DNA of 28,641 nucleotides from JBEIUO01 sp964549785 (lineage in GTDB: Bacteria; Planctomycetota; Phycisphaerae; Phycisphaerales; UBA1924): positions 1 through 28,641 of the forward strand of contig CAZJXA010000014.1 in NCBI GenBank assembly GCA_964549785.1. Direction: 5' to 3'. Below are positions 1-6,318 of this stretch, piece by piece. Position 1 is the stretch's first letter, and each line of letters opens with the position of its first letter. Below the pieces are notes generated by a model. That model was not told the origin of the DNA and searched no databases. It saw only the letters and a program-made list of their open reading frames with translations. A program made the position numbers and the translations under genes.

Positions 1-132
1 GAGTTTCAAGCGGATGCGAGCGTCCTGTGGGGGTGGCGCGTACGCGGTCAGAGAGACGGCGATCGGCCGGGGCCGGGGAGAGGGCGGCTGGGGCGGCTGG
101 GGCGGCTGAACGATTTCGGGGATTGCGTTCAT
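1..132 (-). CDS. Partial unknown gene directly downstream of hisG (5' 44 codons only)
   Basis: An ATG at 132-130 overlaps the hisG stop codon in an ATGA arrangement, and the frame stays open for 44 codons to the window edge. The visible product starts MNAIPEIVQ, then has three QPP repeats encoded by three perfect copies of a 9-base unit (82-108), a Pro/Arg stretch, and then RPIAVSLTAYAPPP. The ATGA overlap is typical of translationally coupled genes, so this gene is probably co-transcribed with hisG. Too little is visible to assign a family. The Pro/Gln-rich start looks like a flexible N-terminal tail. The alternative is that the open frame is chance, since 44 codons is short in GC-rich DNA. 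The overlap is the main support. Confidence 0.5.
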   Translation of the reverse strand, partial: MNAIPEIVQPPQPPQPPSPRPRPIAVSLTAYAPPPQDARIRLKL

Positions 133-1064
133 GGGATGATCTGCGAGAGCGACGAGACCACGAGATCGGTGCCGCCGCAGGAACGGATGCGGGGGATGAG
201 GATCGGGAGTTGCGAACGGGGAACGGCGGCTTTGACGGCGTACCCCGCTCCCGAGTGCAGCCTCGAGATCGTCGGCTCGCGCATGCAGGGGAGGGCGGCG
301 CACACCGCCTCGAGCGACGCATCGGTGACGTTGACCTCGAGCATGACGCGGCTCCGGGCCTCCAGCACCGAGCGCAGCAGCATGACAAGCCGGTCAATCG
401 CGGAGCGGCGGACGGGATCGGCCATGGCCGCGGGGCTGGCGTAGAGCCTTGTAGAGGACGTCAGGATCTCGGCGAAGGGCACGAGGTTCTGGGCTTTGAG
501 CGTCTCCCCGCTCGCGGCGAGGTCGACGATGAAGTCGGCGTCGTCGGGCGGGAAGGCCTCGGTGGCCCCGTAGGAGACCACGATGCGGGCGTCGATGCGC
601 TGCTGCGCGAGCCAGTTTCGCGTGAGATTTTCATATTCCGAGGCGACCACGAGCGGGCGATCGGGCAGGGCACCGTTCAGGAGAAGCGTGGGCGGTGCCG
701 CGGCCACCAGGCGAACGGGATCGAGTTCGGTGTCGAACACTTCAATGAGGTTCGTATCGAGTTCCTTCACCCAGTCGGCGCCGGCGAAGCCGACATCGCG
801 CGAGCCCGAAACGAGCATCTCGACGACGTTCTGAGGCTTCAGAATCTTGGCGTCAAGGCCGGGGAGCGAGACCGTCGGGCGGTAGCCGCGGCTGCCGAGC
901 TTGATGCTGATTCCGGCATCGCGAAGGAGCGAGAACAGCCCCTCCTGCATCCGGCCTTTTGGGAGGGCGAGCTTGAGGGGGAAGGTGGATGGATCGGACG
1001 TGGGGGCCGACGTGGGAGTGGATGCCGGGGTGAGGGCCGAGGACGGGAAGGTGGCAAATGGCAT
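129..1064 (-). CDS. hisG: ATP phosphoribosyltransferase, long form (HisG)
   Basis: HisG catalyses the first step of histidine biosynthesis, joining ATP and PRPP to give phosphoribosyl-ATP in the cytoplasm. The chosen start gives 311 residues. The protein begins with a typical LKLALPKGRMQEG strand, includes GFAGADWVKE, and carries the PRPP-binding segment DFIVDLAASGETLKAQNL. About 75 further residues after the catalytic lobes match the C-terminal regulatory domain of long-form HisG, which binds histidine for feedback inhibition and does not need HisZ. The ATG at 1064 has GGAG eight bases upstream. A TTG at 1133 and an ATG at 1121 would add a low-complexity tail and have poorer ribosome binding sites. 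tRNA-Gln lies upstream on the same strand, and a further gene overlaps the stop. Confidence 0.93.
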   Translation of the reverse strand: MPFATFPSSALTPASTPTSAPTSDPSTFPLKLALPKGRMQEGLFSLLRDAGISIKLGSRGYRPTVSLPGLDAKILKPQNVVEMLVSGSRDVGFAGADWVKELDTNLIEVFDTELDPVRLVAAAPPTLLLNGALPDRPLVVASEYENLTRNWLAQQRIDARIVVSYGATEAFPPDDADFIVDLAASGETLKAQNLVPFAEILTSSTRLYASPAAMADPVRRSAIDRLVMLLRSVLEARSRVMLEVNVTDASLEAVCAALPCMREPTISRLHSGAGYAVKAAVPRSQLPILIPRIRSCGGTDLVVSSLSQIIP

Positions 1065-1298
1065 GACTGTGGCTCCGAAGTGGGTGGGTTTCGGGAACCT
1101 CTTGATGCGCCAATGGCACATCACGGTCCCCAAGAAAAGGGCGGGACCGGCGGAAGGAACAGGCTCGGATTGGGAAGCGGGGAACCCCGTTTACCGCACG
1201 AACCATCGCCGGTCACGCGATGCGTGATGGTGGCGATGATGATGGAAGGTGCAGGGGTTCATGAAGAGCGACAAACCGGACGCGAAAGGCCTGAAAAA

Positions 1299-1369
1299 CT
1301 GGGGATCTAGGATTTGAACCTAGAACAACTGAGTCAGAGTCAGTCGTGTTACCGTTACACCAATCCCCA
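1299..1369 (-). tRNA. tRNA-Gln (anticodon CUG)
   Basis: The minus strand folds as a complete cloverleaf. The acceptor stem is TGGGGAT paired with ATCCCCA, with discriminator G73 as usual for tRNA-Gln. The D arm is GTGT/ACAC around an AACGGTA loop. The anticodon arm is ACTGA/TCAGT around the loop CTCTGAC, which puts CTG at positions 34-36. The T arm is CTAGG/CCTAG around TTCAAAT. The CCA end is not encoded. It reads CAG codons, which are abundant in this GC-rich window. No integrase or attachment-site duplication is visible beside it. Confidence 0.95.
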
Positions 1370-1664
1370 AACTGACGTAATCGATGGTAGGCCCCGTGGC
1401 GGGCGGTTTTCGAAGGCCCAAGGCCGGGCCCGGGGTGCCGCCCGAAGCGCCCGCATCTTTCCGTCGGCCGCGGGATTCCGTGCGCTTCAAGATGGTCCTT
1501 CTATCGCGTTTAGTCCGACTGGAGCGCTAAAGCGAAACCACCCCGGGCCGGTTGCCTCCCGAATCGCCCCTCCCAACCGCCGATGGAGTGGTGTTCATCG
1601 TGCAGCACCCGCGTTGCCCAATTCGGGGCACCGAGGGACCGAGCGCACCACGTTGGGGTGAGTT

Positions 1665-2645
1665 ATGCAGATCGGTATAAATGCGTTGCGGTTGCAACAG
1701 ACACTCTCGGCCGGAGCCGTCATCGCGGTCGTGGGGGCCGTCGTGGGGATTGCCTCCCCCATGAACCCCGCGTTCGCGGCGTGGGAGCCGGAGCACCACA
1801 CCACCCAGCCTCACGCAGCGCCAGCCGTCCATGGACCGGCCAAGCCGACTGCTCGCAAGGCGAAGACTGCTCCGACCGCTCCCAAGGCGACTGCTTCGCC
1901 AACACCTGCGCCCGATGCCCCCGTTGCGGCTCCAGAAACTCCGCAAACCGGGCACGCATCCGCCTCCGAACCCGCGCCCGATGCCGATGCGGTCCTGAGC
2001 ACACTGACCGAAGGCAATGCCCGCTGGACGTCGGGCAAGACTACGAATCCGCACACCGATGGTGCGTGGCGGGCCGAAGTGGCGAAATCGCAGCACCCGT
2101 TCGTGACCGTGTTGACGTGCGCGGATTCGCGGCTCCCCGTCGAGCGCATCTTCGACCAAGGCGTGGGCGACGTCTTCGTGGTGAGGGTCGCCGGGAACGT
2201 GGCCGGGGCGAGCGAGATCGGGACGATCGAGTACGGCGTCGGGCATCTGAAGACCCCTGTGCTCGTGGTGATGGGCCATACCAAGTGTGGAGCGGTCGCC
2301 GCGGCTGCCGCGAACGCGGATGTTCACGGGAAACTCGCGGAGCTCGTAAACCGTGTGAAGCCGGGCGTGGAACGGGCCAGGAAGTTAAACCCCGGCGCGA
2401 CCGAAGAAGACGTGCTCGCGGCGGCGATCAAGGAGAACATCTGGCAGACGGTGTTCGACGTAATGAAGGAAAGCGCGGAGATCCGGGGAGCGGTGGCCCA
2501 GGGCCGAGTGCGGGTCGTGGGCGCTATGTGCGACATCACGACCGGCAAGGTACAGTGGATGGGGGAACACCCGTGGCAATCGGAATTGCTGGCGTCGCTG
2601 AAAGCGGCAGACGGGGCGCAGGCAGCGGTGAGCGCTGATGAGTAG
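1665..2645 (+). CDS. Exported beta-class carbonic anhydrase
   Basis: The 326-residue product interconverts CO2 and bicarbonate using zinc. The beta-class signature is clear: CADSR supplies Cys152 and the Asp154/Arg156 dyad, and HTKCG supplies His205 and Cys208. The sequences FVVRVAGN and SIEYGV-like IGTIEYGVGHL are family hallmarks. The first 40 residues form a signal peptide with a hydrophobic core and an AFA-A cleavage site, so the enzyme should act outside the cytoplasm. Residues 42-107 are a Pro/Ala/Thr/Lys-rich linker before the catalytic domain. A purine-rich GGTGAG precedes the ATG. It is transcribed away from tRNA-Gln and hisG and towards the T6SS genes, so it is probably a single-gene unit unrelated to secretion. 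The plant/bacterial beta-CA assignment is firm; the physiological role is not visible. Confidence 0.93.
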   Translation: MQIGINALRLQQTLSAGAVIAVVGAVVGIASPMNPAFAAWEPEHHTTQPHAAPAVHGPAKPTARKAKTAPTAPKATASPTPAPDAPVAAPETPQTGHASASEPAPDADAVLSTLTEGNARWTSGKTTNPHTDGAWRAEVAKSQHPFVTVLTCADSRLPVERIFDQGVGDVFVVRVAGNVAGASEIGTIEYGVGHLKTPVLVVMGHTKCGAVAAAAANADVHGKLAELVNRVKPGVERARKLNPGATEEDVLAAAIKENIWQTVFDVMKESAEIRGAVAQGRVRVVGAMCDITTGKVQWMGEHPWQSELLASLKAADGAQAAVSADE

Positions 2646-2866
2646 GGCTGCTCATGACTCGGAATCAGAAGGCAACCTTCGCCGCGTTGGAGGGTTGATG
2701 CGAGCGCGCTGTGGGCTTCGCCGCGCAGAGCAACCAGATTGTCTTGGTTGTGGCGCGGCGGCGGGTTTGAAGCGATGCCGAATTTAAGTCAGAGCGAAAA
2801 GACCGTTGGTCTCGGCGAGGCTGGTGATGCAGTGAGCGGGGGTGGCGGTATTGCGTCGGCATGCCG

Positions 2867-3265
2867 TTAGATCCGCTCCCACGCCTCCTTGTCGAGCCTC
2901 GGGAACGTGATTTTGCAGGTGCCCGGCTCCAGGCCTTCGAGGCGGGCGAAGCCGTTCTGGTCGAGGGTGCCCTCGGCGACACGTTCATCGGGAGTGGTGA
3001 TTTTGTAGGGCTCGCCGGCGATGCCCTTGTCGTCTTCGCCCACGAGTTCGATCTCGATCCAAGTGAGTTTCTTGTCTTCTGTCGGGTTCTCGGGCGGTTT
3101 GAACGCCGGGACCTTGGTCTGGCCGTATTTAGCGGTCGGACGGGTCATGGCCTCGGCCTTGGCCTTTGAGACTTCGCCGGGGTCGGCGTTGTCGGCGTTA
3201 TGGGCGCTGTCGGGCGGGGCGGGGGCGACGGCGGAGGGAGCGGTTCCGGATTTGGGGCTGGCCAT
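2867..3265 (-). CDS. VgrG-operon 132-residue beta-domain protein, copy A
   Basis: This last gene of the vgrG operon starts 22 bases after the stop of the large effector gene and has GGAGGT ahead of its ATG. The 132-residue protein begins MASPKSGTA and continues with an Ala/Pro/Asp-rich, probably disordered stretch (residues 10-60). It ends in a compact domain: WIEIELV, GEPYKI, EGTLDQNGFARLEGLEPGTCKITFPRLD. That pattern resembles small Ig-like or carboxypeptidase-regulatory-like beta domains seen in proteins encoded beside VgrG. It aligns without gaps to the 132-residue protein at 5890-6288, with a shared N-terminus. No enzyme motif is visible. A role as spike-tip adaptor, chaperone or structural cargo is inference. 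It could also be an immunity protein, but there is no signal peptide. Confidence 0.8.
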   Translation of the reverse strand: MASPKSGTAPSAVAPAPPDSAHNADNADPGEVSKAKAEAMTRPTAKYGQTKVPAFKPPENPTEDKKLTWIEIELVGEDDKGIAGEPYKITTPDERVAEGTLDQNGFARLEGLEPGTCKITFPRLDKEAWERI

Positions 3266-3287
3266 GGGGAAGACCTCCGTTGAAAAA

Positions 3288-5219
3288 CTAGTACGTCACG
3301 ATCTTAGGTTTGAACTCGAACAACAACAGACCGTCATACATCTCCCCTTCCGGGGTGCACACGACCTCTTTCAGCCACTGCTCATCGTCGCGGAGCGGCA
3401 GCCACTCCGACGTGAAGGTGTCGGTGGATTCGGTGATCTTTAAGGCATCAAGGGTTGCGAGGAGCGCCACGCCTTCGGCCCCCTGCATGGCGGCGGGGAG
3501 TAGCGTGTGCGGCACCTTGTCGATTTTCCCGTGCGGGCGTCCCTCCACGTGCCGGGTATGGGTGACCGCTCCAGGACCAGAGCCGTTATAGGCATACCAG
3601 CCGGTGATTGCGAGATTGCGCCACGTCTTGGGCAGGTTCGCGGTGAACGCAACCTTCCACTTGTTCACAAGAGCGTTCCAAGCACTCTCGTCGCCGTCGT
3701 ACACCGCCTTCGCGTCGGCTGCCTGTTTCTCGGCGGCCTTGAGTTCCTGTGTTTCCTGGTCATACTTTGCGACGGGCGGGTACGCGGCTTTCGCGTTGAT
3801 ATAGGCGGTCTGGGCGTCCTTGCGCTTCGTTTCGGCCTCGTCGAAGGCCTTCTGTGCCGCGGCCTTGGCCTCTGGCGTGGATTCGGCATCCGCGTTCACC
3901 TTGTCGAGTTCGGCCTTTTTGGCCAAAGCGGTGGCGGCGGCGCTCTCCGACTCGGCCTTGGCCTTTTCGTAGGCTTCACGCTTGGTCTTGTCGCCATCGT
4001 CGTAGGCCTTCTTGGCGGCGTCATACTCTTTCTGCGCGGCCTTGCGTTCGGCTTCTTCGCGGTCGCTTGCCCCGTCATGCTCGCGGATGTCGTCGGCGAT
4101 CTTGCGGTGAGCATCGAGCTCGGCGGCGGTGGGCTTGGGGGTGAGGCCCGACCAGTTGTCGTCCTCGCACATCCACAGCCCGATGACCCAGTTGGTCGGG
4201 GTGGTGGGAGACATCAACCAACCGTGGCCCTTCGCGTGCAGTTTCTCGTAGAACATGATCCACGCCGCGACGCGGCTGTTGAGGCCCCAGTCCCAGAAGA
4301 TGTCGCGGGTGGCGTAACCCGCGCTGGTGAGTTGCCCGACACCGATGCCAAAATCAAACGTGGTGATGGGGTATAACTCGGGGTCCGGCGGCCAGGTGTA
4401 CAGCGTTCCGTCGTAGCGGATTTGGGTCTGAGCCATCGCCGAAAACTGAGGCAGATTGGAGCCTACCTCCTGCTCGAGTTCGGCGATCAGCAGGTTGCGC
4501 AGCGAAGGCCGGCAGTCCGCCGGAACGGAAAGGTCGGAAAGGCTCCCATCGATAATCGGCTCATACGCCGGCGCGCCCGGGTTTGAGCCGATCACACGGA
4601 TGTGCACCACATCGCGAACCCAGAACTCAATCGCCTCGGGCTTCGCGGCGACGGTAAGGACGTGGTGCCCACCGACGACTGGCCCCTTGGGCGGGGTCTT
4701 GCTATGCGAGCCATCGGGGTGTTCGTACAGCACATCATCGGTCTCCTCGTCAAAGAGCGTGAAGGTGTCGGTGTGGGCCACGCCGCGCCACTCGCGGAAA
4801 ACACGCTCTTCGGTCGGTGGGCGGCCGGAGCCGCGTCGCCGACAGAAGACGTGGCCCGCCTCAAGCCGCCAGTGAATAGGGTTGGCCTCGGACGGGGTGA
4901 TGCCGACGAGGCTGCAACGGATGGCCACCGCCGGTTGCTTGCAGTCGCTCCCGATGCTCAACGTGTTGGATTCGAGGTACTTGGCGGCCCGCGGCACATC
5001 GCCCGCAACGTAACCCTTGTCGGGGCTTTCGTGGCCCCACGTCGAGATCACAAGTTCGGCCTCGCGAATACCGATGGCGTTGAAGAGGACCCGCTCGGCG
5101 TCGGAATAGTCGCGGGCGACATAGCACTCGGTGGGAGCATCGACCACGTACGACACCCGCGGCGGCGGCGTGACGCCGTTGTTGCACCCCGGCCAGTTGG
5201 TAGACCAATCCGTCGCCAT
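3288..5219 (-). CDS. Candidate T6SS peptidoglycan hydrolase effector (lytic-transglycosylase-like, with coiled-coil insert)
   Basis: The 643-residue protein has no signal peptide. Residues 1-235 are beta-rich and unrecognised. Residues 240-330 resemble the start of a lysozyme/lytic-transglycosylase fold: a helix carrying several Glu (AELEQEVGSNLPQF, with Glu251 the likeliest catalytic residue), then FDFGIGVGQLT and IFWDWGLNSRVAAW, which match the G-x-x-Q and W-N motifs of that superfamily. Residues 365-515 are Ala/Lys/Glu/Asp-rich and predicted helical or coiled coil. After that comes LAITGWYAYNGSGPG (536-550), like the family's closing Y-N-G motif, so the helical segment seems inserted in the catalytic domain. 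Start: the ATG at 5219 follows AAGGGGGG and lies 10 bases after the LysM gene's stop. Operon position after vgrG supports an effector role. Activity is inferred; the fold match is by motif only. Confidence 0.7.
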   Translation of the reverse strand: MATDWSTNWPGCNNGVTPPPRVSYVVDAPTECYVARDYSDAERVLFNAIGIREAELVISTWGHESPDKGYVAGDVPRAAKYLESNTLSIGSDCKQPAVAIRCSLVGITPSEANPIHWRLEAGHVFCRRRGSGRPPTEERVFREWRGVAHTDTFTLFDEETDDVLYEHPDGSHSKTPPKGPVVGGHHVLTVAAKPEAIEFWVRDVVHIRVIGSNPGAPAYEPIIDGSLSDLSVPADCRPSLRNLLIAELEQEVGSNLPQFSAMAQTQIRYDGTLYTWPPDPELYPITTFDFGIGVGQLTSAGYATRDIFWDWGLNSRVAAWIMFYEKLHAKGHGWLMSPTTPTNWVIGLWMCEDDNWSGLTPKPTAAELDAHRKIADDIREHDGASDREEAERKAAQKEYDAAKKAYDDGDKTKREAYEKAKAESESAAATALAKKAELDKVNADAESTPEAKAAAQKAFDEAETKRKDAQTAYINAKAAYPPVAKYDQETQELKAAEKQAADAKAVYDGDESAWNALVNKWKVAFTANLPKTWRNLAITGWYAYNGSGPGAVTHTRHVEGRPHGKIDKVPHTLLPAAMQGAEGVALLATLDALKITESTDTFTSEWLPLRDDEQWLKEVVCTPEGEMYDGLLLFEFKPKIVTY

Positions 5220-5229
5220 CGGACCCCCC

Positions 5230-5886
5230 TTACCAGCCGTGAAGTTCGTTGAGTTTTCCGCGCGTTTGCGGCCCGACAATGCCGTCAACCAGCAGTCCGA
5301 ACGCTTTTTGGAAGGCGGTGACTGCGGCCTGGGTTTGCGGACCGTCGAGCCCGTCGATCGGGCCGGGGTTGAACCCGAGGTTGTTGAGGCGGGCCTGAAC
5401 GCCGCTCAGTTTCTCGATCGGGTCGAGGGCTCCCAACCGAAGTCGCCAGCGGAACGACGGACGTGCTGCCGAGGCGTCCATCCAGAGGTCGAGGTTGCCC
5501 GTTTTAGCGGCCGGGTTGAGGCGCTCGATGAGCATGCCGTCGCTCTGCGTCGTGCCCGTGCGGTCTTCCATGCCGTCGACCCGGAGACGGTACTTCTTCC
5601 CCGGGAGGACATCGCCTTTGCTGTCACGCAGGACTATGCGGAGCGTCACGCCGGCCGAGATGAGTTCGAATCGGTGCCTTGCTTCGGTGCCGCACGACTC
5701 TTTTTTCTGGTCGCGGTCGGGGATGTAGAGCGTGTCCTTCGGATAAATGAGGTTTGGATCGGGCCTCAGACGGCGGAACTCGGCATTCTCATCCGAATCG
5801 TAAATCGTGCGCCACGAGGTGAACCCATGCTCGCTGGCGATGGTGGACAGGCAGTCTCCCTGTTGAACGGTGTAAAGGGTTGACAT
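5230..5886 (-). CDS. LysM / beta-domain / peptidoglycan-binding protein of the vgrG operon
   Basis: The 218-residue protein has three parts. Residues 4-57 form a LysM domain (LYTVQQGDCLSTIASEHGF, ending YPKDTLYIPD). Residues 70-140 form a small beta domain (LRIVLRDSKGDVLPGKKYRLRV). Residues 155-216 form a peptidoglycan-binding domain of the PG_binding_1 type (VQARLNNLGFNPGPIDG, TQAAVTAFQKAFGL, VDGIVGPQTRGKL). No signal peptide is present, so export through the T6SS with VgrG is plausible. Only three bases separate its ATG from the preceding stop, and the effector gene follows 10 bases later, so the set is translationally coupled. Proteins of this architecture are common beside VgrG and LysM/PG-binding domains bind cell-wall glycans. 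A role in loading or targeting the downstream hydrolase is inference. Confidence 0.85.
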   Translation of the reverse strand: MSTLYTVQQGDCLSTIASEHGFTSWRTIYDSDENAEFRRLRPDPNLIYPKDTLYIPDRDQKKESCGTEARHRFELISAGVTLRIVLRDSKGDVLPGKKYRLRVDGMEDRTGTTQSDGMLIERLNPAAKTGNLDLWMDASAARPSFRWRLRLGALDPIEKLSGVQARLNNLGFNPGPIDGLDGPQTQAAVTAFQKAFGLLVDGIVGPQTRGKLNELHGW

Positions 5887-5889
5887 GGG

Positions 5890-6288
5890 TCAGGCCCGCT
5901 TCCAAGTATCGGAGTCGAGCCGCGGGAACGAGACTTCGCAGGTTCCCGGTTCGACCCCTTCGACCCGTGCGAATCCGGCCTGATCGAGCGTGCCGGACGC
6001 CATCGAGCCGTCGGGCAGGTCGATGGAGTAGGCCTCACCCGAGACGGGCTTGCCACTGTCGTCCACCAGTTCGATCTCGATCCACGAGAGTTTTTTGCGG
6101 TCGGCCGCGGATTCCGGCGGCTTGTGGGTCTTGACCTTGGTCTTCGCGTACTTCGCCGCGGTGCGTGAGGCGGGGTCGGCCTTGGCCGCGGAGACCTCGC
6201 CGGGATCCGCGGAGTCGGCATCGTCGGCGGCGTTCGGCTCTGCGGGCGCAACGGCGGAACCTGCGGTACCTGACTTCGGGCTGGCCAT
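5890..6288 (-). CDS. VgrG-operon 132-residue beta-domain protein, copy B
   Basis: This gene lies 30 bases after the vgrG stop and three bases before the LysM gene. The product is 132 residues, the same length as copy A at 2867-3265, and aligns to it end to end without gaps. It shares the MASPKSGTA start, the DADSADPGEVS motif, a KKLSWIEIELV strand and the SGTLDQAGFARVEG, EPGTCEVSFPRLD C-terminal block. The variable part is the linker at about residues 30-60. Immediate linkage to vgrG suggests it sits on or near the spike, perhaps in place of a PAAR tip, since no PAAR gene is seen. That function is inference; no catalytic motif is visible. Confidence 0.82.
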   Translation of the reverse strand: MASPKSGTAGSAVAPAEPNAADDADSADPGEVSAAKADPASRTAAKYAKTKVKTHKPPESAADRKKLSWIEIELVDDSGKPVSGEAYSIDLPDGSMASGTLDQAGFARVEGVEPGTCEVSFPRLDSDTWKRA

Positions 6289-6318
6289 GGCGGGTATCCC
6301 TGAAGAGGCGGGAGAAGA

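Noticed and set aside
27..1310. 427-codon plus-strand open frame opposite hisG
   Set aside because: Arg/Gly/Glu-rich translation without domains, fully antisense to a well-supported hisG and crossing into the tRNA; a GC-rich shadow frame.
1299..1369. tRNA-Gln as an integration site for a T6SS island
   Set aside because: No integrase gene, no duplicated tRNA 3' end at the far side within the window, and base composition does not change visibly.
2665..2988. 107-codon minus-strand frame overlapping copy A of the 132-residue protein
   Set aside because: Arg/Ser/Pro-rich out-of-frame reading of a better supported gene.
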